DNA from: Lepidostoma basale
Lineage: Eukaryota; Arthropoda; Insecta; Trichoptera; Lepidostomatidae
Assembly: GCA_022606425.2 (NCBI GenBank)
Contig: JAHDVF020001034.1
Span: 744,001 to 808,000, forward strand
DNA length: 64,000 nucleotides
Direction of reading: 5' to 3'
Part shown: positions 50,275-60,205 of the stretch, one piece after another
How the letters are laid out: every line of letters begins with the position of its first letter
How positions within the stretch are numbered: the stretch's first letter is position 1
The notes under the pieces: generated by a model
Seen by the model: only the letters and a program-made list of their open reading frames with translations
The model's database searches: none
Told to the model about the DNA's origin: nothing
Program-made: the position numbers and the translations under genes

Positions 50275-50640
50275 GTATTACGAATGAAAACGTCTGTTTT
50301 TTAGAGGTTTTCATAAATTTTAGCATGACATGTATCGCCTTGCAGTCGGTATACCTTAGCATGGTGAAACATATCTTCTTCTTCATCTTCTTCTTCAGCC
50401 TATTCCCGTCCATTCCTGGACAAAGGCCTCTTCCATTCGCTTCCATGTCACTCTGTCTTGTGCAGACTGCACCCAGGTTATTCCGATGTGTCTGTTCAGA
50501 TCATCCTTCCACCGTAGTTGCGGTCGCCCTGCACTTCTCTTTGCCGTCCACGGTCTCCAAGTCAGCAGTCTTCTTGTCCAACATATCATTCCCGTGAAAT
50601 GTTGTATTTTTTGAATAGACGTTTTTATTCATATTAGAAT
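50275..50640. repeat. HH3 palindrome split by RTE-D
   Basis: Left arm GAATGAAAACGTCTGTTTTT, AGAGGTTTTCATAAATTTTA (50282-50330); right end ATAGACGTTTTTATTCATAT (50617-50636). The RTE-D piece lies between. Confidence 0.65.
50365..50590 (-). mobile_element. RTE-D (BovB-like) C-terminal fragment
   Basis: Minus strand frame 50395-50589: WTRRLLTWRPWTAKRSAGRP, QLRWKDDLNRHIGITWVQSA, QDRVTWKRMEEAFVQEWTGI, G, stop, then an AAG-rich tail. Sister of 54740-55243. Confidence 0.9.
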
Positions 50641-50648
50641 TAACGAAT

Positions 50649-50812
50649 CCCGGTAGATGCCTATTGGTGGCGATGAGGTTCGCAACCCATCACACCGCGT
50701 CTCCCGCGGGGCGAAAAGAGAAGGATGGAGTGCCGCATCGGTTAATGTGTGACAGTCCATTATTTCTGCCTACCCTTTCGGAGAGACGGCGTGATGGTTA
50801 GTTAGTTAGTTA
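50649..50812 (+). repeat. SINE3, most complete copy
   Basis: CCCGGTAGATGCCTATTGG, GGTTCGCAACCCATCACACC, GCGTCTCCCGCGGGGCG, then the RTE-A end CCCTTTCGGAGAGACGGCG and TTAG units. GAAGGATGGAGTGCCGCA and TGTGACAGTCCATTATTT can pair as an internal hairpin. Confidence 0.87.
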
Positions 50813-50959
50813 TAAATAAACTTAAGGTTCATTAACTTTTTTTTTTTAATATAAAACTAATTTTTTTAAATATAATTGTTAAAAATAATTTATTCGTTCT
50901 TACCGATAAAAATTGATTATCAGTTAAAAATAATGACTTTAAAAATATATATATTAATC

Positions 50960-51125
50960 TTCTCCTTCTTCTTCTTCCTGGCACTATCCCAACTCATTGT
51001 CTACGTTGCCTGTTGGGGTCGGCTCTTCTCGATCTCAGGCTGTACCTCTTATGGTTCTAAGTACCGCCTTCACTCAAGCCATTTCCCTGCAAGTGTTCCC
51101 CCCATCCTCGTGTTCCTAGGTTTAA
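50960..51125 (-). mobile_element. RT C-terminal fragment, AAG tail
   Basis: Minus strand: PRNTRMGGTLAGKWLE, VQPEIEKSRPQQAT and the end opposite CTTCTTCTTCTTCCTGGC. Same family as 25845-26130. Confidence 0.68.
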
Positions 51126-51330
51126 AAAATATATTATTATTTAAAGCAATTATTCCAGGTTATTTTTTAAATCCAAATATGTTGTTCCTTTGTATTGTGT
51201 CAATTTTTAAAGGCGTTTTAATAAGTCTTTCTCTGTTTAGTTTTTTTGTTATATATTAACACCTGAAGATTGAGGTCTGCTTCGAATCATGTCGTGATAT
51301 TTTATTGAATAATTAACAACGTTAATTTTC
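51126..51330 (+). repeat. HH5 hammerhead element, degenerate
   Basis: AGGCGTTTTAATAAGTCTTT and CTCTGTTTAGTTTTTTTG precede the core at 51263. Confidence 0.65.
51263..51293 (+). ncRNA. Hammerhead-like core, HH5, decayed
   Basis: CTGAAGA, weak stem II (GAGG against CTTC), GAATC in place of GAAAC, ATGTC kept. Probably inactive. Confidence 0.5.
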
Positions 51331-51955
51331 AATTTCCAAAAACTTTAAGAAAATATGCGTTTTCATTAGTACTGTTGTCTCATAGAAATTAAATCAATAA
51401 ATTATGATATTATAACAGTGTTCCAAATCGAGCAATTATTAGTTTTGAAGTATCATAAGTGTTTCGGCCAAAATAATGGATACTTTTGTGTTTAAAAGTT
51501 CTAAATATCTTTCATTTATAAAAAAGACTATTACTCGTACTATTTGTCGAAAATTCAGACAATGCCGTTGCAATAAAGATAGTGTTTTGTTTGAGTTAAT
51601 CTTAACGTTATAAATTGCATAATAAATAGCCGAGATAATATTTATCTGAACATTTCTTTTAAAAAAATAACACAATAAAAAAGTACTTACTTATCTGCAT
51701 ACAAAGAATATCTGCCATCGTTAATTACTTTATTTCAGTACTTCTCGTTTCTTGATTCCCAAAGTAGGCACCAGTGGGCGATTGGTATCGCAGAGTTGTG
51801 AATAAAAGTAAAAATAAAAAAGTTTTTCAAAGATTCTTTCCAAATTTTTTTTTAATGTATCATAACACTTTATTGTGTGTATTAAATTAACAAATTTGAA
51901 TAATTTAAAAATTTCTGCTGATTCAAATATAATACAACAGTTCCAGTATTCAGTT
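51331..51955. other. Unassigned; HH1-type terminus at 51440-51480
   Basis: GAAGTATCATAAGTGTTTCG, GCCAAAATAATGGA matches the end of HH1-type elements. The rest is AT-rich without features. Confidence 0.45.
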
Positions 51956-51956
51956 C

Positions 51957-52735
51957 AGTGATTAATTTGGTCATGTCATATTTTTCTCGGTCTTCCTCGA
52001 CTCCGTACTCCATTCACATCGTTAACGTATACATATGTCCAAACCAACACAGTGATGCTTTCGTAATTGTGTTCATAATTCAGCTCTACATTCCTTCCTG
52101 ATATCTAACTAACTAACTAACCATCACGTCGTCTCTCCGAAGTGGTAGGCAGAAAGAATGGGCCTCCACAATCTTCTGTCTTCTATTTCTCTCGCTTCCT
52201 CTACATTTATACATCTTGTCATGCCGATTTCTCTGACTCCTCACGAGACCGACATTTAATATTTTATTGATTTGATAATTTAATATTTTATTTCTAGCTC
52301 CGTTCACGTCGTTTACATATACCTTCTTCACCATTCTGTCTTCACTCATTCTTTTCATGTGTCCAAACCATCTTAACGACCCTTTCATTGTTTTGTTCAT
52401 AACACTTTCATTTGCTCAGCATTCACTTCTTATATTTGCATTTGACACTCCTATCATATACATATTTACCAAACATTCGTCTGACAGGTCTCATTTCTAC
52501 TGCATTTATTCTACTATTATATTTCTTTTCTAATGCATAAAGGTCGGCACAAGAACACCATTTTCTGATATCAGCTTTTCAAATTCTGCCGTAAAACGTT
52601 TTACTACACAAATGTCTAAAGGATCTCATCTCTACCGCATTTATTCTGCTCTCATCATTCTCCATCCAGTTACATGCTTCGCTTTTATACTCGTACATAG
52701 AGGTTGGAACCAGAACACCCATTTGGACATAATTA
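51957..52735 (-). mobile_element. RTE-B copy interrupted by RTE-A
   Basis: The left part 51957-52105 (minus: the ECRAE region, YVNDVNGVRSRGR, MTKLITE) and right part 52565-52735 (minus: VLVPTSMYEYKSEACNWME, NDESRINAVEMRSFRH) are one copy separated by an RTE-A insertion. Confidence 0.85.
52106..52564 (-). mobile_element. RTE-A copy inserted in RTE-B, 8-bp TSD
   Basis: Flanked by CTGATATC at 52098-52105 and 52565-52572. (TTAG)n tail at 52106-52122; coding SLRWFGHMKRMSEDRMVKKV, YVNDVNGARNKILNYQINKI, then broken CMNVEEARE. The RPRKTW block is lost by a deletion. Confidence 0.9.
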
Positions 52736-52833
52736 TTGGTGCTCTACCTTCTTTATAGGTACAGGTAACCCCCGTTCATCGCGACCCCGGTGAATGCGGA
52801 TTCGTTATAACGCGGTATTTTCAAGAATCCGGC

Positions 52834-53140
52834 TTGATATTCAAAATATTATCGAAGAATTAGCCAATTCCGGAGCCATAGAAGGTGTTGATGTAGATGA
52901 CATTCAGACTCTGTTAAAATCACACGGTGAACCCTTAACCAATGAAGAGCTGCAGAAAATGGACCGTCATACTATGTCATAAGAAAATGACGTCTCGACA
53001 CCTGTTCCCGTGCGAAAATTAAGTGTTTTAATAATGGAAAAAGCCATTAATTTTCATTATCAATGCATGCGGTTGTTAGAAGAAAATGACGAAGATTATG
53101 AGCGAGTGAGTGCTATAAAGCGTGATTGTAATGGATTTTG
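52834..53140 (+). pseudogene. Tigger-like transposase C-terminal remnant
   Basis: IIEELANSGAIEGVDVDDIQ, TLLKSHGEPLTNEELQKMD, stop, then VRKLSVLIMEKAINFHY and MRLLEENDEDYERVSAIKRD. DIxxLLxSHGEPLTNEELxxM is the acidic C-terminal region of Tigger/jerky-type transposases. The DNA-binding and DDE catalytic domains are absent, and a stop splits the remnant. Confidence 0.85.
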
Positions 53141-53369
53141 ACGGTTTGAGACCAATTTTACACAATAAACGTAGAGAGAATGTAAAACTTTATCATAAAC
53201 CCTAAATCCCCCCTCGCCCTCTTTCGGAGGGACACTCCGGGCCATACATTTAGCCCCATCATAAAACAACTACCAAATCGCATTGCTGAACCTCTGTAAG
53301 CCAGAAGATCCAAGTCCAATCCAAGTCCAAGATTCTTTTTAGCAAAGCGGAAAAAAATATATATATATA

Positions 53370-53630
53370 TATTTTATTCTCCTTCTCCGGTCTCAATCTA
53401 ATGATAGGTCTGCAGCAAGGCGACGCATCTCCTCTTCCACTCCGCTCGGTCCTCGGCAGCTCTTTTAAACTCCCCATAAGAGGTGCAGCCCATATCTCGG
53501 CAAATCTGGTCTAGGTACTCTTGGCGAGGTCGTCCTCTGACAATCAATCACTCAACCATTCCCTCCAACATATTATGCAGGAAACATTTGTGTCGCAAAA
53601 CATGACCAATCCATCTTGGGCACTTCTTCG
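53370..53630 (-). mobile_element. RT C-terminal fragment inside Tigger
   Basis: Minus strand: CFLHNMLEGMVE, IVRGRPRQEYLDQICRDMGC, TSYGEFKRAAEDRAEWKRRC, VALLQT. GRPRQEYLDQI and AEDRAEWKRR are typical of a non-LTR RT terminus. It lies between the two duplicated Tigger segments. Confidence 0.85.
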
Positions 53631-53896
53631 CTATGGTTGTAATAGATTATTTGACGGTTTTAGACAAATTTTACACAATAAACGTAGAGAGGCCAAACAA
53701 GGAAATCAAGATTATTTTTAGCAAAGCGGAAAAAAATAATGAATTGTATTTTATTATGACATTGTCATTTCATGTTTATTTTAAAAATATTAAAATGTTA
53801 AAATGTTTATTTTTAATCCCCCACTCAAGTGCGGAATTTCGCTTATCGCGGCCATGTCCGGAACGCATCTCCCGCAATCAACGGGGGTTACCTGTA

Positions 53897-54425
53897 TATG
53901 ATCAATAGAATCTCACCACTCTTTTCTGATTAATCATTACTTCAAGCTCAAGATAACTTTTGATTAAGTAAATTCCATCCTCCAGCATGGGTCCAAAAAG
54001 CTTATTATAATGTTGGTGATATATTAAACATTTCATGAAGTACCCATTATTCTTTGAAAGTAACTCTATAATAGATTTTCTCCTTTGAAGGAATACACGA
54101 TTGTCATTCTCCCCTCCACGTTCCATATTCCTAGAAAGAACATTTATCTTCTGAAGGAACGCCCTTTCCAATATAAAAGCTCACTGGATGGAAAAATCTT
54201 AAGGGGTTTCTTTCGTGGAAAAGAGAAATGGGTACACACGTGCTGATGTCTTATACGTATGTATATACTGTACCCTGCACCCTAATGTAGTGTGTATGGT
54301 TGTGTTAGTTCCCATTGGTAACGTTACACGTTCCACACATCCAATAGTAAAGCGTAAACCGAGCTACGATATAAAATAGTTTGCATTATTTTATTCATTG
54401 TATATAAGTGACCTATGTATAAAAT
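53897..54425. other. Unassigned; 89-residue open frame
   Basis: The minus frame 53902-54171 (FLQRRKSIIELLSKNNGYF, KLFGPMLEDGIYL) shows no known motif but its codons are not obviously random. 54220-54360 is less AT-rich. No function can be assigned. Confidence 0.3.
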
Positions 54426-54429
54426 CTTG

Positions 54430-54550
54430 ACACTCTCTTATATACAGATTGATCACACATTCGTCTTAGAGGTCTTCTTGTGCTACATTCTACTAATACT
54501 ATTCTACTGGATTTATTCTACGTTCATCCTTTTTTTGCCTGTTTCACGCA
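54430..54550 (-). mobile_element. RTE-A short internal fragment
   Basis: Minus strand equals the EMRSLRRMCDQSVYxRVS region in broken frame. No tail. Confidence 0.65.
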
Positions 54551-54574
54551 ACTAATAAGTTATTATAAACAGTG

Positions 54575-54735
54575 TTTCTATCTTAAACTGTTAAATTATA
54601 TAAGTTTGTTTTTGTTTCACAATTGTATTTTATTTTACATTTGAGAAATTATTGTAACACCTGATGATGTCAACAAAGGTTGATGAACCAGCTGTCACGT
54701 AGAATAAAATACGATTGTGATACAAAAACAAAGTT
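54575..54735 (+). repeat. HH1 element
   Basis: GAAATTATTGTAACACCTGA leads into the core, followed by AGAATAAAATACGATTGTGA, as in the 4880-4990 arm. Confidence 0.6.
54661..54696 (+). ncRNA. Hammerhead-like core, HH1, decayed
   Basis: CTGATGA, stem II GTCAAC/GTTGAT, GAACC in place of GAAAC, AGCTGTC kept. Two positions differ from a working core. Confidence 0.55.
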
Positions 54736-54739
54736 ATTT

Positions 54740-55243
54740 AATTTCTTCTTGTTCTTCTTCTACCTCAGCCTATTCCCGTCCACTCATGGACATAGGCCTC
54801 CTCCATTTGCTTCCATATCATTTTGTCCTGTGCAGACTGCATCCAGTTTTTTCCGACGTGTCTGCTTAGATCATCCTTCCACCGTAGTTGCGGTCGCCCT
54901 GCACTTCTCTTCGCGGTCCACGGTCTCCAAGTCAGCAGTCTTCTTGTCCACTTTTCATCTGAGCTTCTGGCTACGTGACCTGCCATTTTAGAGTCGCCAC
55001 CCGGTGGATGACGTCAGTGACCTTTGTTTTTTCTCGCACCGTATCGTTTCTGTCTCTGTCTCTTAGGATTATTCCTAACATGGCTCTTTCCATGGCTCTT
55101 TGGGTCACTCGTAGTTTCTCGGTACTTTGTTTGGACAATGTAACAGTTTCAAGACCATAAGTACCAACTGGCAGAACGCAGGCTTCATAGACTTTTCGTT
55201 TCAGGTTGATCGGTACTTTCCGGTTTTTAAGGATGTAACTCAT
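54740..55243 (-). mobile_element. RTE-D (BovB-like) fragment, one frameshift
   Basis: Minus strand frame 1 (54971-55243): LKRKVYEACVLPVGTYGLET, TEKLRVTQRAMERAMLGIIL, TKVTDVIHRVATLKWQ. After a shift, frame 2 (54765-54986): AGHVARSSDEKWTRRLLTWR, PWTAKRSAGRPQLRWKDDLS, EEAYVHEWTGIG, then an AAG tail. This is the classic end of RTE/BovB-type ORFs. The join of frames is at ~54980. Confidence 0.92.
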
Positions 55244-55254
55244 GTTTCCGAAAG

Positions 55255-55480
55255 CTTATTAATTTAACAGTAAAGATGTTAAGGTATAATAGTGTTTCGA
55301 CCAAAACAATGGACTTTTATATTTTTCTATTATTTAGATCATTTATACGAATGAAAACGTCAGTTTTCTAGAAGTTTTATTATATTTTATGGGAATGACA
55401 TGTTTGCATTTCTAAGGCATTTCAAATTGATAAAATATAATAAAACTTCTAGAAACTGACGTTTTCATTCGTATTAATTA
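55255..55480. repeat. HH1-type terminus plus HH3 palindrome
   Basis: 55285-55315 carries GTGTTTCGACCAAAACAATG, the HH1 end. 55330-55475 is an HH3 palindrome (GAAAACGTCAGTTTTCTAGA facing TCTAGAAACTGACGTTTTC) whose centre with the hammerhead is deleted. Confidence 0.78.
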
Positions 55481-55516
55481 TTAAATATGGAGTTTAAGAT
55501 CATTGTTCAAGAAACA

Positions 55517-55744
55517 ATAAATAGGTTATTCAGATTTTTTCACAAAAAAAACGATTAACCATACTTCGTTTCAAAAGCCAATCATATATCAAAGGAAAGA
55601 TTATGTATATCCCATGTTTTGTTTATACTTATGATAGCATCCTGATTATACTATAGTATATATAAAGTACGTATCAGTTTATTAATCCACGAATATAAAA
55701 TGATTTCAAATTCTGAAATATTTTGACTTTCGCGTTCGTAATAC
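55517..55744 (+). repeat. Repeat Y, inverted duplicate of 45847-46075
   Basis: Nearly identical to the earlier segment reversed: CGATTAACCATACTTCGTTT, GTTTATACTTATGATAGCAT, GTACGTATCAGTTTATTAAT. Confidence 0.85.
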
Positions 55745-56360
55745 AAGACAAAAAAAATCAGGAAAATGTCAACAAATTTGAATATTCCTGTCGAACGAGG
55801 TATTAATAAAAATTTACAGAGTCTTTAGAAAATCAGAATTCTATAAATGCCGCGTCACACTCCGATAAAATCGCGTTCCCCCCTCCATTGAAAATAATTT
55901 GGAATTTTTCCTTTTTCATATTCGCCGATATTTCGTGAGGAGCGAACCCCCGCTCCACCCGCTCAATCAATATATATGATTACTAAATCAAATAAATTCC
56001 GCTCAATAAGCACCAATCCGAATTGCGAATCTCGAGAAATATATTGAGGCAAGTGGGCACACGGCGGGCGTGGAGGGTTTGAGAAAAAAATATCGAGTAT
56101 GGTGAATACCAATACCGTTACAACCAAAAGGCGCCGCTGCCGCCATCTTGGATCGGATTGGACTTTTTTTAGGCTCCTGAAAGGCTTCTGATTTCCCAAA
56201 TAGTCTTAGACTGGAAATGACAAAAGATAGGAGTCATTTTTTATTTATCGGGGAAATAAATCCGTGACTCTCCTGGTATGAGAATTGTGATCATTGCAGA
56301 AAAAAATATTTGTATCCTACATATCTGAAGAAGATTTTTATACACCACTTTTAAACTAAA
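55745..56360. other. Unassigned; less AT-rich 55840-56220
   Basis: 55840-56220 (GCCGCGTCACACTCCG, GGAGCGAACCCCCGCTCCAC, GGCGCCGCTGCCGCCATC) lacks repeats. The minus frame 55963-56199 has no motif. Candidate host regulatory or 5' untranslated DNA; GCCGCCATCTTGGATCGG is a typical promoter-proximal-like stretch. Confidence 0.4.
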
Positions 56361-56364
56361 CTAA

Positions 56365-56800
56365 CTAGCCATCACGCCGTCTCCCCGGAGGGGTAGGCAG
56401 AAAGAATGGAACGCCACACTGTCCTGTCCTGATATACTTCTCTCTCTTCCTCTACATTCATAAATCTTGTCATGTACGCACGTCGATTTCTCCGACTCCT
56501 CGCGTGACCGACATTTAATACTTGATTGATTTGATCGTGCCACGTTTAACTCGCCCTTCCTCTATTTCTAACACCGTTCACGGCGTCTACATATAGGTAC
56601 CTTCTTCACTATTCTGTCTTCACTCATTCTTTCCATGTGTCCAAACCATCTTAATGACCCTTTCAATATTTTGTTCATAACACTTTCATTCGCACCGCAT
56701 TCACTTCTTATACTTGCATTTGACACTCTATCATATACAAATTTGAAACACATTCATCTTAGAAATCTCATTTCTACTGCATATATTCTACTTTTTACTA
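56365..56800 (-). mobile_element. RTE-A copy, 5'-truncated
   Basis: Minus strand: FVYDRVSNASIRSECGANES, VMNKILKGSLRWFGHMERMS, EDRIVKKV, then VDAVNGVRNRGRASxTW-like, KCRSREESEKSTCVHDKIYE (shifted frame) and the GGGGAGACGGCGTGATGG end. Tail is a short TTAG-type. Confidence 0.87.
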
Positions 56801-56819
56801 ATGATGTAAAACAAAAACA

Positions 56820-56930
56820 AAAAAGTTTCAAACCTAGGGATTGGTTTGCAGCAAAATATAACATTTTTGCTGGTTTTTGGGAATATCAATAGTGCATTTT
56901 ATTTTGTTGGTTTCTCGTTGCTTTTCATAT
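56820..56930 (+). repeat. Repeat X
   Basis: GGGATTGGTTTGCAGCAAAA, TTTTGTTGGTTTCTCGTTGC match the repeat X outline. Confidence 0.55.
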
Positions 56931-56984
56931 TAAATTTTAAATCTTCCATATTAAATAATTCATATGATGAACTGAAATTCGCAC

Positions 56985-57145
56985 GTGCATGGAGGGAGGA
57001 TCCCTCCAGAATTTAACACGTGTTGGCTACCGTCCCCCCGCAAGACTGCCAAAGAGATGGAGAGATAGCTGGGACTCAAACTCCCAAGAGAGGCGAGCCT
57101 GACTACAGGAACAGACCAAAGGTCTAAAAGAAGAAGAATAATATG
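56985..57145 (+). mobile_element. RTE-C terminal fragment
   Basis: AGGGAGGATCCCTCCAGAAT, CCCCGCAAGACTGCCAAAGA, GATGGAGAGATAGCTGGGAC, then GAACAGACCAAAGGTC and AAGAAGAAG: the GRPPKRWxDSWxSNSQER end in shifted frames. Confidence 0.75.
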
Positions 57146-57704
57146 AATATAAAGTCATCCTTGCTAACTACTACACTATACTTAAGATGAAATACGAGTA
57201 TTATATATTAAATATTAAATTGTACATGTAAATTACTCATTCGACTGTATATATAATATCATCATAAGATCTGTATAAAATAAAACTATGGTTAGTTAAA
57301 TGAACTTAAAAAATATATGTACGTAGATATATAATGTGTAAATATGTAGTGATGCTAAGAAGAAAATATTACACGTACTTAAATATTACTACTAACAGCT
57401 CGTTACGGCCATTTTATTAAAATGACTCTAACCCGAGCACAAAGAACCAAATATTTCAAGTCGGAATTAATTTTATACCCGACATAACTCCTCTATAATA
57501 CACCAATTATAAATCACACGTTTCATATTAGGGCTAATAAAGCATCCGCAATGGTGTTTTATTCAGGAACATATACAAGATTAATTGCATGGAATTACTC
57601 AGGTTTTAATTTTACGCCTCATTCACATGAACTCCTTTTTAATATCATATCAATAAATTTAAAACAACGTCAATTTTAATAGAGTTACGTGATGCAAGTT
57701 TAAT
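57146..57704. other. Unassigned AT-rich region
   Basis: No recognised feature. Confidence 0.4.
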
Positions 57705-57705
57705 G

Positions 57706-57905
57706 GAATTCATTAGTCTTAAGTCGTCCAGTGTTGGACATAGGCCTCCCTTCTCGACTTTCATAACTCTCTATCCCTCGCCGCTCTGTGCCATTGACCT
57801 CCTGCCACTCTCTTGATGTCATCAGACCATCTTGCTTGTGGTCTGCCAGGATTTCTGTGGCCGGTTCTCGGTCGCCAACGTGTGCGTTCGGTCCACCGTC
57901 CAAAT
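57706..57905 (-). mobile_element. RTE-D-like fragment
   Basis: Minus strand: GHRNPGRPQARWSDDIK-type sequence in one frame and REWQEVNGTERRGIESYESR, EGRPMSNTGRL in another. GRPQARWSDDI is the RTE-D RGRP block; the plus strand shows the end word GTCCAGTGTTGGACATAGGC. Confidence 0.75.
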
Positions 57906-57914
57906 TAACTGAAT

Positions 57915-58255
57915 TACAGTTAAAAACTCTTCTAGATATGAATATCAGAATATACTATAAAGACGCTATCCGACACTGTACGAACCAAGGAACAACTAAG
58001 AACAAATGAAATGTAAGTTCTAAGATCTACTACTGAAAAACTCTCCGAGATCTTGTCCATAACGCGGATATAAGATAAACTTACGAAATAGAGGAGATCG
58101 TTGAGTGGAATAGATCCAGAAGGAGATACTGTTGGGACCATGCATTTAAAATGGATAATGACAGACTCGCATATACAGCCGCTTACGAAATCTTCTCCGG
58201 ACACTATCCAACTAAAAGACCACTTAAAATATGAAGAGACAGCTTGATCTCATAA
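57915..58255 (+). mobile_element. RT fragment (YWRDHVARM family)
   Basis: Plus strand: LKTLLDMNIRIYYKDAIRHC, then VEWNRSRRRYCWDHAFKMDN, DRLAYTAAYEIFSGHYPT. It matches 11385-11625 with extra 5' sequence. Confidence 0.78.
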
Positions 58256-58264
58256 TCTCAGGAG

Positions 58265-58640
58265 ACATGCCACTTCATCATCAGCCGTCTGTCATCCACT
58301 GCTGAACGTAGGTCTCTCCCAAAGCACGCCACCGCCCCCTATCAATTGCCGCTCCCATCCATCCATGTCCAGCAATCCTCTTCAGATCGTCGGTCCAGCG
58401 GGCAGGGGGACGTCCAACTCTGCGGAATCCTTTACGCGGTCTCAGAGCCACCTCAGTCACCTTGGTTCGTTGTCGAATAAATTCGTTTCTAAATCTGTCC
58501 TACAATGTTATTCCAAATATGGCTCTTTCCATGGCGCGTTGGGCGACCTTGAATCTGTAGACTAGACGTACGTCATGACTGGCAAGACGCATTGATTGGA
58601 GACTTAAGTCTTGAGTCTTGATGCCACTTCGTTTTCCGTA
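58265..58640 (-). mobile_element. RTE-D-like fragment
   Basis: Minus strand pieces: RAMERAIFGITL-like, FRRVGRPPARWTDDLKRIAG, HGWMGAAIDRGRWRALGET. They follow the order thumb, RGRP, WxxAxxDR of RTE-D; the frames are broken. Confidence 0.82.
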
Positions 58641-59380
58641 AGTTTTACTTGGATAATCAGTTGCAGTACTTTGTATTTATCGTTTATTATAATGTGCCCG
58701 AAGGATTCCAGTTTACTATGTTCTTGACAAATTCGTAATCTTTCTTAATTCGAAATTATAAAAACGTAAAATTTTATATGATCATAATAAACTGTTTAAA
58801 TCGTGCTAATAGCTTGTTGCATGCCGGTAGAATAACGAGACATCTTAATAAACATAATGCCTTACAAAAATGCCCGTCTATACGTTGACTATATCCACTG
58901 TCGTGACATTTATGTTTTACATTGACGTGAAATTGGTTCTTCTTCTCTTGTGCAAGCGCCACAAATTTCAAACATTCTGCATAACTAGGAAAACTTTGAT
59001 CTTGCGAAACTTCGGCAATAACCCTACTTTATATTAATATCGAAATCTGAGCTTGTGATGCCCATACCTTGCACTGCACGGCGCCTCCAACAATCTAATA
59101 GGGTGAAAGTTTTGCAGCATCGTGATTGAAAAAGCCACATATTTTTACTTAAGTTTTCCTTTGTTTGACGATCTTTGACTTGTACTTTTTAAACATCAAA
59201 AGGCCAAGATTTTTATAAAAGATTAGCGGACCCGACAACGCCTCGGGTAACATATACGAGTATGCATACCTACAAAATATATGAATTAAACAAATACAAT
59301 AAAAGTTCCAAATTAATCCATCTGTGCTATTCAATGGTATAACATACATCCAACAAAGCGTTTCTCCAAATACATGATGT
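58641..59380. other. Unassigned
   Basis: 59040-59110 is less AT-rich (CACTGCACGGCGCCTCCAAC). No motif or repeat. Confidence 0.4.
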
Positions 59381-59384
59381 TAAA

Positions 59385-59890
59385 CATCTTCTTTTTCTTT
59401 CAATGCCGTGTCAGGTTCCCCCAACGTTGGCGATCACTGCACCACAGGCATCTCTATCTTGCGCCACTTGAAACAGGTTCTGAACTCTTTGATGTTCCGC
59501 AGCCAGGACAGCTGCCTTCTACCAACTCTGACGTCCCTCCACAATACCCATTAGTATCAGTCGAAGGAGGTGGTACTTCTCTCCCCTTAGCACATGACCC
59601 AAATATGAGACTTTTGTAATTTTCACACTCGACAACAGCTCTCTTTTGGCTCTTCCTCTCTGCAGTACGTCTGCATTACTGACTCTATCGGTCCACGGTA
59701 TGTGGAGCATTCTGCGTTATACGAGTATACATATCTCGAACGTTTACAACCGGTTCATTACAATCACTTTCTGAGTCCAGGTTTTTACAGCCATATAGTA
59801 GAACAGACCATATAAAACATTTAATCCTTATTTGTCGGAGTTTCAAGTTAAGATTATCGTTGCAGTGTTAAACTATGAAATACATTTATA
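59385..59890 (-). mobile_element. Non-LTR RT C-terminal fragment (YLGHVLRGEKY type)
   Basis: Minus strand: the frame at 59519-59710 has MLHIPWTDRVSNADVLQRGR, AKRELLSSVKITKVSYLGHV, LRGEKYHLLRLILMGIVEGR. After a shift it continues QLSWLRNIKEFRTCFKW. WVDRVTNxEVLxR, YLGHVLRxxKYxLLQLIxxGKIEGR is a widespread retrotransposon end in insects. Confidence 0.88.
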
Positions 59891-60043
59891 TTTGCTTGAA
59901 TATACGTACAGTAATCTCATAACGATCTCCTGACTATGTAACAAACATTCTGATGATGCAATGAATTTTAATTATATATTATATATTAATTTAATTTCAA
60001 TTTGATACGTATAATAACAGTGTTTCAAAATTATAACATTTTT

Positions 60044-60205
60044 AAATATTATTTGATGTTTCCAAGTCTGTCCAGGGTATTCAAAATATTATTTACTGTA
60101 TCCAAGTATCACCGGGGTGTTCAAAGTACTCTTCAATATGTCTATGTTTGTGTAGGGTGTTCGAAAGATTCTTTAAACTCTATATATCTCAAATGGTCCA
60201 AACAT
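60044..60205 (+). repeat. Degenerate ~40-bp tandem repeat, 3-4 units
   Basis: Units start with AAAATATTATTTACTGTATC-like sequence and end in GGGGTGTTC or GGGTATTC: 60047-60085, 60086-60125, 60126-60165 and a weaker fourth. The open frame over it is 13.3 codons per unit, so the repeated peptide does not stay in register. Confidence 0.75.

Larger units (their letters stand above)
52762..53894 (+). mobile_element. Tigger/pogo-type DNA transposon, degenerate
   Basis: Inverted ends CAGGTAACCCCCGTT are exact for 15 bp and similar for ~22. TA target duplications are at 52760-52761 and 53895-53896. It encodes only the C-terminal part of the transposase and contains a partial internal duplication (53125-53355 and 53635-53745) around another retroelement piece. 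Confidence 0.88.

Noticed and set aside
50031..50597. 188-residue plus-strand open frame
   Set aside because: It runs over the RTE-B tail, the minisatellite, HH3 and the reverse of RTE-D; a chance frame over several repeats.
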